64,000 bases of DNA from UBA5239 sp040391785 (lineage in GTDB: Bacteria; Verrucomicrobiota; Lentisphaeria; Victivallales; Victivallaceae), in contig JBEBXH010000014.1 in assembly GCA_040391785.1 (NCBI GenBank), forward strand, positions 1 through 64,000, read 5' to 3'. Positions 15,848-25,065 of this stretch are shown piece by piece. How positions within the stretch are numbered: position 1 is the stretch's first letter; each line of letters starts with the position of its first letter. Position numbers and translations under genes: made by a program. Under the pieces are notes generated by a model that did not search any database, was not told the DNA's origin, and was given only the letters and a program-made list of their open reading frames with translations.

Positions 15848-18058
15848 TCAGCAGCCTGTGGGATTGAGTTGGAAAACCTGTCTGGAATTCAGTATTTGAA
15901 ATTCGCTTTCGCCATTGGCCCGGCATAGGTGAATGCCGGTGGGTTTGTCAGGATGCAGTGTGAGGCATTCACCATCGATTGCCACTTCCAGCATATTGGC
16001 CGTGCCGACCGGTATGCGGGCGCTCAATTTCAACCCCGGCACGGTTAGCGGCGCGACGTTTATTTCGCCGAATCCGGGTATCGCCGGCGAGATTCCCAAG
16101 AGTCCGGTGATGAACTCGTAAACCGGTGACGCACTCCAGGCATGGCATTTGCTGCGCGAATGCGGCTCCGGGCACTCCGGAAACGTGGTGTGTCCCTGAT
16201 TCAGGACGGCAATCCACGGATCGAGCATCTTCATGAACCGGGCGCCGTCGCCGCATTTTTTCAGGGCCTCCAGCACATAGAAATTGAAGTACAGCGTAGC
16301 CTGACAGAGCGCCGGGTTGTCGGTCAGTGCGGCGGCGATCGCTGGTACGTGATTCAGCGGGACGGCATCCGCCAGAAGAGCCAGCGCGTTCGCATGGACA
16401 CTGTAGTGGTTGCGACCGGGCATGTCGCGGTACAGACCGCGTTTGTCATCGAAGCAAAACCGGTTTACGGCGTCAAGGGTGATCCGGCGTTTTTCCGCCA
16501 GTTCGGCGGCGCGATCCGGCAGCAGCAGCCGTCCGCACATGAACTGTGCCGCGCGGCAGGCCTCGGCATAGAACAAATTGACGATGGTTTCGGGTTCGTC
16601 GCTTCCGCGGTCGCTCCGGCCGCCCGGCCAATCCTTCGCCCAGTCAGTAAAATTCCAGTAGCCCACGCATTCGATCAAACCGCGGGCGCCGCGCAGTTCC
16701 TCGAAATAATTCAGGACGCTGTTGATGCCGTTCAGATGCTCGGAAATAACTTCCGGTTCGCCGAAATAGCTGTAATAATCGTAAATCATCAGGATCCAGA
16801 TCAGACTGAACTCCGGGATCACCTGAGTGAACTGGTTCGGATAGCGCGACTGGGTCAGCCCGCAGGGGAGCCGCGACCAGTCGAAATGGCGTAGCGCCAG
16901 CCGTCCGGGCACGCCGTCGCCGGTAGCCGCATACGAAATCAGCGCCTGTACCCGGGTATCTCCGGCATATTGGAGCTGTTCATAGTAAGGACAATCTTCA
17001 TAGTGTTCATGAATGCAGCAACGGGCGGTATGGACGGCTACGTGCCAGATTTTTTCCAGTGTGGGATGCTCCGGCGCATGGAATTCGGCCCACCGCTTAA
17101 AATCGTAAGTGATGAATTCCGCTTCGAATGATATGATTTCCATGGGTTCGGACAAGGTACAAATTACCTCAATATAGCGTCCCGAACGGAACCAGAAGCT
17201 ATGATACTGCCATTCGCCCGGCGCGGGGATCAGGATATCGGCATAACCGGGGGGATTTTCCTCTTCGGAATACGCCAGGCGGATTTCGCCGCCGCCGCCG
17301 CGCCCGCAGAAGTGAATCATACTGGTCTGGTTGCGCCCGATGTCGATCACAAAACGGTGTTTTCCGGCCGGGATGACCCCGGATTTGATATTCTGCCGGA
17401 TCGGTGTGAGCGTGATTTTCATCGGCCCGGTTTGGCGCGGCATCAGCTGCCACGGTGTGGCGGGATCGTAACGGGTCTCGCCGGCCAGACAAATTTGGCC
17501 GATTGCGGCCGGTTTCTGCCAGGCGGAATCGTCGAAATCAAGCTCCGTCCAACGGTGCGTGAAATGCCGGAAATCTACCCGGTCCATCGGCGGCACCGGG
17601 GTGGTAACCGCCGCGTTCCAGGACTCATGCCATTCCAATGGACGCCGCCCGCTGTCGATACAGCACAGCCATTTTTCGAAATCATCGAATCGTTCCTCGC
17701 CGACCGAACCGCAAACCAGCAACCCGCCCCCTGCATGAATCTCGCTCCAGGCCGCCGCCGAACTGCGCCAGCCGCCGCTCCAGACCACGACCTCAATCGC
17801 CAGCATATGGTCGCCCGGTTCAAGCGGAAATTCGTATTCCTCAAACACATAATGCTCGAGGTTGCTCCGGCATGGGCCGCACCCGATCGGCTGCCCGTCC
17901 AGATACAGGTTGTAGCGGTTATCCGCGCTGACCGCGATATTCAGATTCATGGCTTCGGCGCAGTGGATCTTGCGGCGAAACAAGGTATATCCGGCTTCGC
18001 CCGCTTTCCGCGCGGGATGCCAGAACCACTGGCTTTCCGGGGTAAAATAAGTATTCAT
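15848..18058 (-). CDS. alpha-L-rhamnosidase-like glycosidase (GH78-type)
   Basis: A 736-residue protein with N-terminal beta-sandwich parts (LDGQPIGCGPCRSNLEHYVFEEYEFPLEPGDHMLAIEVVVWSG, as in rhamnosidase N domains), then an alpha/alpha-barrel with EDCPYYEQLQYAGDTRVQ, the counterpart of the GH78 DCPxRxERxGWxGD segment, and a C-terminal beta-domain. No signal peptide, so probably cytoplasmic. It starts one base after the stop of the upstream secreted TIM-barrel gene (TGACATG), indicating translational coupling. GH78-like proteins also include related specificities, so rhamnose is likely but not certain. Confidence 0.8.
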   Translation of the reverse strand: MNTYFTPESQWFWHPARKAGEAGYTLFRRKIHCAEAMNLNIAVSADNRYNLYLDGQPIGCGPCRSNLEHYVFEEYEFPLEPGDHMLAIEVVVWSGGWRSSAAAWSEIHAGGGLLVCGSVGEERFDDFEKWLCCIDSGRRPLEWHESWNAAVTTPVPPMDRVDFRHFTHRWTELDFDDSAWQKPAAIGQICLAGETRYDPATPWQLMPRQTGPMKITLTPIRQNIKSGVIPAGKHRFVIDIGRNQTSMIHFCGRGGGGEIRLAYSEEENPPGYADILIPAPGEWQYHSFWFRSGRYIEVICTLSEPMEIISFEAEFITYDFKRWAEFHAPEHPTLEKIWHVAVHTARCCIHEHYEDCPYYEQLQYAGDTRVQALISYAATGDGVPGRLALRHFDWSRLPCGLTQSRYPNQFTQVIPEFSLIWILMIYDYYSYFGEPEVISEHLNGINSVLNYFEELRGARGLIECVGYWNFTDWAKDWPGGRSDRGSDEPETIVNLFYAEACRAAQFMCGRLLLPDRAAELAEKRRITLDAVNRFCFDDKRGLYRDMPGRNHYSVHANALALLADAVPLNHVPAIAAALTDNPALCQATLYFNFYVLEALKKCGDGARFMKMLDPWIAVLNQGHTTFPECPEPHSRSKCHAWSASPVYEFITGLLGISPAIPGFGEINVAPLTVPGLKLSARIPVGTANMLEVAIDGECLTLHPDKPTGIHLCRANGESEFQILNSRQVFQLNPTGC

Positions 18059-18059
18059 G

Positions 18060-19256
18060 TCAGTAAGTCAACTTCAGCAGTTTTCCGTGTCCCGGCGCCA
18101 GCCAGGTTTCTTCGCCGTTGAAGTTGCGGAGCATTCCCTTCCGCAAGGCGGAAACGGTCTCGATTTTGGCCGGTTTTTTCCGGAAAGTGAGATCGCCGAT
18201 GTACTTCGACTGCCGGATGTTGCGGTTCACTACCATCACATAATTCACATTGGCGGCGGGATCGATGAAGTCACCGACGACGATTTCGCCCGAAGGGGCG
18301 GCGCTGACCAGTGAATTACCGTCCGGCGCATCGGCGCCGTTCGCCGGATCAGCCGGGAAATGGTAGACCTGTTTTGACTCCAATTTCAACAACGTCGGTC
18401 CGAGATTGGCCAGGCATTTGTTGACATAGCGCATTTCATTGAACGTGGCGCTACGGTCGCCGAAGGCGTCGATCGGCGCCATCCGGTAGTTGCCGGTGAA
18501 ACCGTCCCACAACTGGAAATACTCGATTCCCTTCGCGCCGTAAGCCAGCGCCATGAGCACCTGAAACATCAGCATATCGCGGGTATAAACCGGATGGTTG
18601 AAATGCGCGGTACAACCGACGCATACCCGGAAATCAATGCCGTTTTTCAACGCCGCCGCCCGGACAGTTTTCAGGTTCTTCCAGTAGCCAGGCCGGATCT
18701 TCTCGGAGTTCTCGTAAAGGCAATAGAAATTAAACCGCAGGACCGTGGGCTTGCACTCGGCGATAAAGCGATCTACATACTCCTGATAAGACGCAGCCTT
18801 CAGCTGATTGGGAGTAGCGTAATTCGGCAAGATGTCGACATACCATTCCCGGCCCGGTGCCAGCTCGCGGATGATATCGGTCATTTTAGAGATAGCCGGA
18901 AAAGCGGCGGTCGTCGGCTCATCGCACAGAAAATAACCGTACACTGCCGGATGATTACCGATATTTCCGACCAGGCCGGCAAACCTTTCCTTTGCATCAG
19001 ATTCCAGGTTGTTCCAATTCATATCCGAACACTGTTTCCAGCCGAAAACATAAGCTTTCATGCCGGCCTCATGCACCTGATCGAGTTGCTGAGGGGTGGC
19101 GAAACCGGCAATATTGATACCGCATTCGGCCAGATTTTTGTAATAGCCGGGCAAATCGGGATTCAATCCCCAGCTGATGATCGGAAAGGTTTTTTCATCC
19201 GCTCGACTACCGGCAATCGCGGCAAGCAGAGATAAGAAGAGAATCAAATTTTTCAT
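18060..19256 (-). CDS. secreted TIM-barrel glycosidase-like protein
   Basis: A 398-residue protein with a signal peptide (MKNLILFLSLLAAIAGSRA-DE). The body reads as a (beta/alpha)8 barrel: GINIAGFATPQQLDQVHEAGMKAYVFGW, AVYGYFLCDEPTTAAFPAI, LRFNFYCL and MLMFQVLMALAYGAKGIEYFQLWD. The YFLCDEP segment resembles the acid/base position of clan GH-A-like enzymes (Glu after Asp). The end (NYVMVVNRNIRQSKYIGDLTF) suggests a small beta-domain. Family not identified. It follows a pseudopilin gene by 21 bases and precedes the GH78-like gene with coupling, so the three form one unit. Confidence 0.7.
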   Translation of the reverse strand: MKNLILFLSLLAAIAGSRADEKTFPIISWGLNPDLPGYYKNLAECGINIAGFATPQQLDQVHEAGMKAYVFGWKQCSDMNWNNLESDAKERFAGLVGNIGNHPAVYGYFLCDEPTTAAFPAISKMTDIIRELAPGREWYVDILPNYATPNQLKAASYQEYVDRFIAECKPTVLRFNFYCLYENSEKIRPGYWKNLKTVRAAALKNGIDFRVCVGCTAHFNHPVYTRDMLMFQVLMALAYGAKGIEYFQLWDGFTGNYRMAPIDAFGDRSATFNEMRYVNKCLANLGPTLLKLESKQVYHFPADPANGADAPDGNSLVSAAPSGEIVVGDFIDPAANVNYVMVVNRNIRQSKYIGDLTFRKKPAKIETVSALRKGMLRNFNGEETWLAPGHGKLLKLTY

Positions 19257-19277
19257 GGTTCATATTCCTTGGTTGGT

Positions 19278-19994
19278 TCAGTAGGTGTAATGGTAGCGAT
19301 AAAGATACGCGACCCAGGTACCGCAGCTGGCCACTTCCGATGCGGTGACGATATTGGTTGTTGCATGCCCATCGGCAAAAGCAATATTCATCTGATCCCG
19401 AGTGCCGGAAAGATGGCGGAGTGAAAAATTGCTGTTGTTGCCATCCTGCTCGAGATGCCCGAAATAGAGCGGCGCATTTAATTTGCCGATACTTCCGGTG
19501 ATTTTGCCGCTGTTTTCCAGCTTCGGCCTCAATGCTGTCGGCGCCCATCCGGACCGATCGGCATAAGGATTGAAGTAGCTGTAATCGGAACAGACATAAT
19601 CGGCATTCTTTCCCCAGAAGTAATAGATGGGTTTGGGAAAGCAATATAGGAGTTCCGGCACCGGATCGCTCGTTGCATATACCTTGGGTGCTATTCCGAG
19701 GTAGCCGCCGTTAAGCAATAATCCAAGACCGGTAAACTTTCGTACATAAACAAGATAGTTCAGTATTCCGGTTGTTTCCAGTCCATCGACAGCAATGAGG
19801 TTCGGCAGCTGGTCGTTGTAGTCCACGGTGTAAAGAGAAGAAGCATGACTGATTTGCTTCAACTTGCCGAGGCAATTGGTGATCCGCGCCTTTTCCCGGG
19901 CTTTGTTCAGCGCAGGCAGCAGCATCGCCGCGAGGATGGCGATGATGGCGATCACAACGAGGAGTTCAATGAGGGTGAATTTCCGGTTCTTCAT
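19278..19994 (-). CDS. pseudopilin with prepilin N-terminal motif
   Basis: A 238-residue protein starting MKNRKFTLIELLVVIAIIAIL, then the hydrophobic pilin helix and NKAREKARITNCLGKLKQI. The C-terminal signature is present as MNIAFADGH, but the position ten residues before DG is Thr instead of the usual His, so the H-X9-DG motif is degenerate here. Start is ATG 19994 with AAGGAAAG upstream; the frame extends to 20075 without support. It heads the minus-strand unit with the secreted TIM-barrel and GH78-like genes and is divergent from an AraC regulator. Confidence 0.88.
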   Translation of the reverse strand: MKNRKFTLIELLVVIAIIAILAAMLLPALNKAREKARITNCLGKLKQISHASSLYTVDYNDQLPNLIAVDGLETTGILNYLVYVRKFTGLGLLLNGGYLGIAPKVYATSDPVPELLYCFPKPIYYFWGKNADYVCSDYSYFNPYADRSGWAPTALRPKLENSGKITGSIGKLNAPLYFGHLEQDGNNSNFSLRHLSGTRDQMNIAFADGHATTNIVTASEVASCGTWVAYLYRYHYTY

Positions 19995-20059
19995 TTCAGC
20001 TTTCCTTCGGTTATCTGTTTTCCAATGATAAAAATATACTGCCAAATCGCTTTTGTGCC

Positions 20060-20089
20060 TTGACATTTTGCGCAATTAGTAGCATTATA
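20060..20089 (+). promoter_or_regulatory. promoter of the AraC gene, possibly leaderless
   Basis: TTGACA (20060-20065) with an 18-bp spacer to ATTATA (20084-20089). The expected transcription start falls at about 20095, which is the ATG itself, and no Shine-Dalgarno is seen, so the mRNA could be leaderless. Confidence 0.5.
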
Positions 20090-20094
20090 TACGC

Positions 20095-20928
20095 ATGAAG
20101 AAGAATATCAGAATCATCGCACCTTCGGAAATGGTCGACAATGTGCTTTTCGACATGTCGCATTATGTCCTTGATGAGCCGTTAATTGAGCATTCGCATG
20201 ACTGCATTGAAATCGGGTTTACGCTGAGCGGAAATGCGGTTCAGGTTCGCGGCGATGCCACCGAGAAATTGCGGCGCGGCGACGTGTTTATCATCCTGCC
20301 GGGCGGCAGCCACAGGATGCCGGAGTGCCATGGGTTCGAGCACATCAATATCTCGTGTTCGGCGGATATTCTGACGCGGACCGGAGTGAATCTGGGGTTC
20401 ATTCACGGCATGAAGGAACTTTTTGACAATCCGCAGCGTTCGGTATCGTTTCACCTGACGAACAGTGAATTCAACGACGCCCGGCAGCTGATCGACACCA
20501 TGTTCCGGGCGTACCGGCGCAACCGGGCCGAGGAACAGGGCAACCTGCGGTCGTATTTTGCCATGTTGATCTGTCTGATGGCGCAGTCATTTTCGCTGCA
20601 TCACAACAGCCAGTCGGTGGCCGGGCGCATGGACGGCGCAGTGGCCTATATCAACGAGCATTACAAGGGGAAATTGTTGCTGCCCGAAATCGCGGGCATG
20701 GCTTCGCTGTCGGTCAGCCAGTTTGTCCGCGTGTTCCGCAAACAGTATGATACCACGCCGATCGATTACGTGCTGGAATTAAGGTTGAACGAGGCGCGGC
20801 GGCTGCTGCAGTTCTCCAACATGTCGGTCTCGGAAATTGCCTATCACGTGGGCTTCAACGATACCAACTACTTCTCCCGTCTTTTCAAGAAGAAATACGG
20901 CCATCCGCCCAGCCAGATCCGCAGATAG
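20095..20928 (+). CDS. AraC-family transcriptional regulator
   Basis: A 277-residue regulator: cupin N-terminal domain (EHSHDCIEIGFTLSGNAVQVRGDATEKLRRGDVFIILPGGSHRM) and C-terminal double HTH (LLPEIAGMASLSVSQFVRVFRKQYDTTPIDYV and MSVSEIAYHVGFNDTNYFSRLFKKKYGHPPSQIRR). ATG 20095 lies at the predicted transcription start; ATG 20131 is a possible alternative. It is divergent from the pseudopilin/TIM-barrel/GH78 unit and is the probable regulator of it. Confidence 0.92.
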   Translation: MKKNIRIIAPSEMVDNVLFDMSHYVLDEPLIEHSHDCIEIGFTLSGNAVQVRGDATEKLRRGDVFIILPGGSHRMPECHGFEHINISCSADILTRTGVNLGFIHGMKELFDNPQRSVSFHLTNSEFNDARQLIDTMFRAYRRNRAEEQGNLRSYFAMLICLMAQSFSLHHNSQSVAGRMDGAVAYINEHYKGKLLLPEIAGMASLSVSQFVRVFRKQYDTTPIDYVLELRLNEARRLLQFSNMSVSEIAYHVGFNDTNYFSRLFKKKYGHPPSQIRR

Positions 20929-20941
20929 CCGGGAATTACGG

Positions 20942-23563
20942 TCAGCGGCCGTCCGGGAGGGCCTGGCCGGGCAGGATGCCGGCATCCTGGCCCTGGACCG
21001 CTACCGCGACTTTGCGGGCGCGCCATTCGGACGGGGAAATCAGCTTCCAGTCCGGCAGGGTGTCGGTGTAGGCGATCAGCGGCTCGTTGGTCACGGCGAG
21101 CGAGCCGTCTCTGGGCGGCGCTACCGGGTCGAGGCGCCAGGTGATGATCTCCTTCATGTCGCGCAGGCCGGAAACACTGACCGGGGGGCTTTTCTGGACG
21201 ACGTGCATGCCGCCTTCCTTGCGGTCGAGCGCCCACATGACGATGGCATAGCGGGGGCCGCTTGCCTCGTCGGATTCTTTTTCCAGTATGTAAGCTTCGA
21301 GGCCGTTGTCGGGATCGGCCAGGCCGACGAGTTTGCGGCCCCGCATGGCGTCAGCGGAGGCGGCGAACGCCAGCAGACGCAGCTTCGGCTTCCAGTTCAG
21401 GTCAAAGAGCCCCACATACAGGAGATTGGTCACTTCCTGGAAGTCACGCGCCAGGAAATAAGTCACGCTCTCCAGATCCTGCAGAAAGAGGTTGCGGGCA
21501 AAGAGTTTGACGATGTCGCCGGGGTGGCCGTAGCATGATTCTTCGCTGTTGTGCAGCGGTTTATCCGGATAACCGCGCTTTTTGCGCTCGGCGCGCATCC
21601 AGTCGGCAAATTCCCATTTGGGCGGGGTCCAGGTATAGTGCAGCGAGTAACCATCGAAATACTGGTCGATTCCGGCGTCGAAGGTGCGTTCGACCCATGC
21701 CCGGCCGCGGCCCTGCGCCCGGTCGCGCTCCACACTGGCCCAGGTGCCGCCGAAGCCGAGGAACGGAATATTTTTGCCGGGGTAGGCTTTGTCGATGGCT
21801 TCGCGGGTCATTTTCGCCTCGGTCGCGTAGTCCTCCGGGGTGCTGTCGCCGACCCACCAGACGTGGGAGGCGTCCACTTCGTTGGCCAGCTCGATGGAGT
21901 GGATCATGTCCGCCGGAATGTGGTCAAAAAGTTCCTTCAGGTAGTCGCGGTACAACGGATAATATTCGGGTTTGCACGCCGCGAGTTTGTTGCCTTTGCC
22001 CTTGCCATATTGAGCAGGGGGATAACCCACGGTCAGCATCAGTTTCATGCCGTACTTTTTCGCCAGCGCCATTTCGTAATCAAGCTGGCGGTAATCGAAC
22101 GTGCCGGGCGTGCCGCCCAGGCGGTGCCAGCAGGGTTCGGCGGTGCGCAGAAATTCAACCCCGGCGCGCGCCAGCAGTTCCATGGCGGCGGCGGTCTGCT
22201 CTTCGTCCGTACCTACGATGACGAACGGTTTTTCGATGCCGTGCAAGCCGAAGCGCAGCGTTTTCCGGGCGGTGAGTTTCGCCGGATCGGGCAGGGGGCG
22301 GGCCATGATTTTACGGCGGGTTTCTTCGGCGGTGGCATCGCTCCATTGCTCGTTGGTATTGGCGAGTTTGGCGGGATAAGTTTTCATCTGAATTTCGTAA
22401 ATGGCCCGGCGGAAATTCTCGCGGCGTTCGGCGTCATTATCAGCCTTCGGCAGGCCTTTCCACGGGGAGCCGGGCGGACGGTTGCCGCGCGGGTTCCAGG
22501 CCGGGTCCGGGCTGATGGCGATGGCGTCCAGAAATACCCGCACCGTTTCCGAATTCGGCAGCGGCTGGTTGGCGATGATTTTCAGCGTGTGCTTGCCGGG
22601 CTCCGCAAATGCTTTGGTCATGGCCTTGGTCCAGTAAAAAAAGGCCTGCGGATGATTGAAACCGTGCGGAGGGCTGATCGTTTTGCGCCCGGCCAGATTG
22701 ACCGGTTTTTCATTGTCCCACTGGATCGAATACGGCGAGGCCCACGAGACGTTCAGCGGCGTGGAAGCCATCCAGACGTGATACAAACCGGGCGCCGGAA
22801 TTTCGAGCTCATATTCAGCAAAATATCCGTCCGCATCGGCCTTTTTGTTGATATTGAAATACATACCGCCAGATGCGCCCTGTCCCTTTTCATTCAAAAA
22901 CGGTACGTTGGCCGCGGGCGTGAGATTGCTGTGGTCGGGCAGTTCGCATTCGCGCCAGACGGGGGCGTTTTTCGGCGGCTGCGGCAGGCCGTGGCCCGGA
23001 GTTCCGGCGGGACGGTTGCCGGCTGGGATATATTTCAAGTCCGGCGTCAGTGCCAGCGCATCGACGAATACCACGATTTTGCCGTCGGAAGCGCGCGGCG
23101 CTCCGGCTTCGAGGCGCAGTGTCTGCACCCCGGCTTTGTCGAAGGTCTGTATGCCCGCATCGTGCCAGAAAAAGAACTGCTCATTTTTGCCGCGCCCGTA
23201 CGGGATTCCGGAGTATTTCCTGCCGGCCATGTCGATGCGCTCTTCGCGCCCGAGCCAGCCGATCGAATAGGTGGAGGCCCAGCCGGTCACCAGCGGCGTC
23301 GAAGCGATCCAGAGACGGTATTCGCCCGGTGTGGGGACGTCGAATTCGTATTCGGCGAAGCGGACCGGATGCTTCGCGTCCGGGGCCGATTCGTTTTTCA
23401 GGTACATGCCGCCGGAAGCGCCCGCGGCTCCGCCGTCCGACAGCGCCGCCAGTCCCGGCGCGAAATTGCTCGCCCGCGCCTCTTCGCCCTCGACCCAGAT
23501 CAATTCGGCGGCGCCGAGCGACAGCAAACTCAATATTCCAATCAATAACAAAGGCAATTTCAT
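20942..23563 (-). CDS. secreted clan GH-A-like glycosidase with duplicated N-terminal modules
   Basis: About 873 residues with signal peptide (MKLPLLLIGILSLLSLGAA-EL). Two homologous beta-sandwich modules (about 20-175 and 200-355) share GASGGMY, FAEYEFDVPTPGEYRLWIASTPL and matching WAS-YSI lines. The C-terminal TIM barrel has the acid/base candidate Glu562 in ELANEVD and the nucleophile candidate Glu674 or Glu675 in HNSEES, as expected for GH5/GH39-like clan GH-A enzymes. Start is ATG 23563 with GGGAG upstream, 13 bases after a pseudopilin stop. It is the last gene of the LacI-pseudopilin-pseudopilin unit. Substrate unknown. Confidence 0.8.
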   Translation of the reverse strand: MKLPLLLIGILSLLSLGAAELIWVEGEEARASNFAPGLAALSDGGAAGASGGMYLKNESAPDAKHPVRFAEYEFDVPTPGEYRLWIASTPLVTGWASTYSIGWLGREERIDMAGRKYSGIPYGRGKNEQFFFWHDAGIQTFDKAGVQTLRLEAGAPRASDGKIVVFVDALALTPDLKYIPAGNRPAGTPGHGLPQPPKNAPVWRECELPDHSNLTPAANVPFLNEKGQGASGGMYFNINKKADADGYFAEYELEIPAPGLYHVWMASTPLNVSWASPYSIQWDNEKPVNLAGRKTISPPHGFNHPQAFFYWTKAMTKAFAEPGKHTLKIIANQPLPNSETVRVFLDAIAISPDPAWNPRGNRPPGSPWKGLPKADNDAERRENFRRAIYEIQMKTYPAKLANTNEQWSDATAEETRRKIMARPLPDPAKLTARKTLRFGLHGIEKPFVIVGTDEEQTAAAMELLARAGVEFLRTAEPCWHRLGGTPGTFDYRQLDYEMALAKKYGMKLMLTVGYPPAQYGKGKGNKLAACKPEYYPLYRDYLKELFDHIPADMIHSIELANEVDASHVWWVGDSTPEDYATEAKMTREAIDKAYPGKNIPFLGFGGTWASVERDRAQGRGRAWVERTFDAGIDQYFDGYSLHYTWTPPKWEFADWMRAERKKRGYPDKPLHNSEESCYGHPGDIVKLFARNLFLQDLESVTYFLARDFQEVTNLLYVGLFDLNWKPKLRLLAFAASADAMRGRKLVGLADPDNGLEAYILEKESDEASGPRYAIVMWALDRKEGGMHVVQKSPPVSVSGLRDMKEIITWRLDPVAPPRDGSLAVTNEPLIAYTDTLPDWKLISPSEWRARKVAVAVQGQDAGILPGQALPDGR

Positions 23564-23576
23564 CCTGATCTCCCGT

Positions 23577-24278
23577 TTAATAAGCATCGGTGGTTTTCCA
23601 GTTCAAAAAGAGGTTTTTCGCCGCGGCATCGGAGCTTACGGACCCCTGGGTAATGGTGTTGGCGTCGATCTTCTGCACGTGACCATCCAGAATCAGCGTG
23701 TTGACTCCGCGGTTGTGCCCGTACTGTTTGCCGAGCAGTGCACCGGTAATGGTGTAGACTCCGGCGCAACTCTCGTAGGGCAGGTAACTCATGTGGGCAT
23801 CGAAATCCACGCCGGTTTTTGACGGGTGCTTGAATTCGTTGCGCGTGTGGTATTTCAGCAGTTCTGCCCCGCTGTTGTTGGCCAGTTGCGAGATGTCGAC
23901 GCTCTGGGCGTAGCTGATCTGGGACTCCATTGGAAACCGCGGACTGATGCCCACATAATACCACATGGTTTTGCTGCCCGGGCCGGTGCCGGGACAGTAA
24001 AAGATCTTCTCCGCCACCGAGCGCGTCAGGTACGGCGTCAGAAAAACAGGCCAGGCGATTTTGGTGGTTTTCTGGAATCCGGCCGCGATAAAATCCTGAT
24101 AGTCATCGGAATAAAACGCGTGAGCGGTCCCGATCTGGCGCAGGTTATTGAGACAGGTCGAAGCCTTGGCCGCTTCGCGGGCCTTGTTCAATGCCGGCAG
24201 CATCATCGCTGCGAGTATTGCTATGATCGCGATCACAACGAGCAATTCAATCAATGTGAAAATCTTTTTCCTGTTCAT
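23577..24278 (-). CDS. H-X9-DG-type pseudopilin
   Basis: A 233-residue protein starting MNRKKIFTLIELLVVIAIIA with the pilin helix and ARNLREAAKASTCLNNLRQI-like charged linker. The signature GHNRGVNTLILDGHV is an exact H-X9-DG. Start is ATG 24278 with AGGAGG five bases upstream. It lies between another pseudopilin and the secreted GH-A-like enzyme and is probably cotranscribed from the LacI promoter. Role in secretion or surface attachment is inferred. Confidence 0.9.
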   Translation of the reverse strand: MNRKKIFTLIELLVVIAIIAILAAMMLPALNKAREAAKASTCLNNLRQIGTAHAFYSDDYQDFIAAGFQKTTKIAWPVFLTPYLTRSVAEKIFYCPGTGPGSKTMWYYVGISPRFPMESQISYAQSVDISQLANNSGAELLKYHTRNEFKHPSKTGVDFDAHMSYLPYESCAGVYTITGALLGKQYGHNRGVNTLILDGHVQKIDANTITQGSVSSDAAAKNLFLNWKTTDAY

Positions 24279-24312
24279 AGAACCTCCTGAATATGATACC
24301 GGGCTGGTTGTT

Positions 24313-25065
24313 TTAAAATGTATAATTCGTTTTTCCATGCTGATAATCCTGGTCATAATGGAAAACAGTTGTATTCAAAGCCGCTGCTACCATCCAATAA
24401 CTGCTTTGTTCGGTAGCGGCATGGCCATCGGCGAAAAACATTCCATCGCCATTCCGGTGGACACCTTTTCTGACGGCCTGGAAGCTGGATGATGGGCCGG
24501 TGTACCAATCTTTCGGCGCAGGCCTGAGCACAATGTTATTGCGCATGGTTCCAGAGAGGTCGCACATCATGATAATCTTGTTTGAGGCGGAGCGGATTTT
24601 GCCGAGTTTGATTCCTTTGCGCTCGCTTACTGTGGTATTGGGCTGAATATGGACCATGGAATTCACCCATTTCCCCATAATGAATTTATTCTGATCCGTG
24701 CTGGCGACATAGGCATTGATCGCCGGACATTCAAACAAGTTCATCCGCGTAAGCGCCGGGAGCGAGGAGTCTTCGGTCGCGCCGAGGTAGATTGCCAACT
24801 GTTTTGCCACATCGGATTTTCCAACGGTGGGAGCTTGAGCCGTTCCGTCATTGGTCTGGCCGGCGGCAAATGGCATAAAGCCTTCATTATTATCTGTATA
24901 CATCGCATATGCTGTGCCCAGCTGCTTATTGTTGCTGGTACAGCTGATTTCGCGCGCTCTGGCTCTGGCGCTGTTCAAGGCCGGCAGCAGCATCGCCGCA
25001 AGTATCGCAATAATCGCGATCACTACCAGCAGCTCTATAAGTGTAAAATATGTTTTCCGTTTCAT
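24313..25065 (-). CDS. H-X9-DG-type pseudopilin, coupled to lacI
   Basis: A 250-residue protein starting MKRKTYFTLIELLVVIAIIA. The C-terminal VHRNGDGMFFADGHAA gives an exact H-X9-DG. Start is ATG 25065, which overlaps the stop of the upstream LacI gene as ATGA, so translation of the two is coupled; AAGGAG lies nine bases upstream, inside the LacI gene. A second pseudopilin follows after 34 bases. Confidence 0.9.
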   Translation of the reverse strand: MKRKTYFTLIELLVVIAIIAILAAMLLPALNSARARAREISCTSNNKQLGTAYAMYTDNNEGFMPFAAGQTNDGTAQAPTVGKSDVAKQLAIYLGATEDSSLPALTRMNLFECPAINAYVASTDQNKFIMGKWVNSMVHIQPNTTVSERKGIKLGKIRSASNKIIMMCDLSGTMRNNIVLRPAPKDWYTGPSSSFQAVRKGVHRNGDGMFFADGHAATEQSSYWMVAAALNTTVFHYDQDYQHGKTNYTF

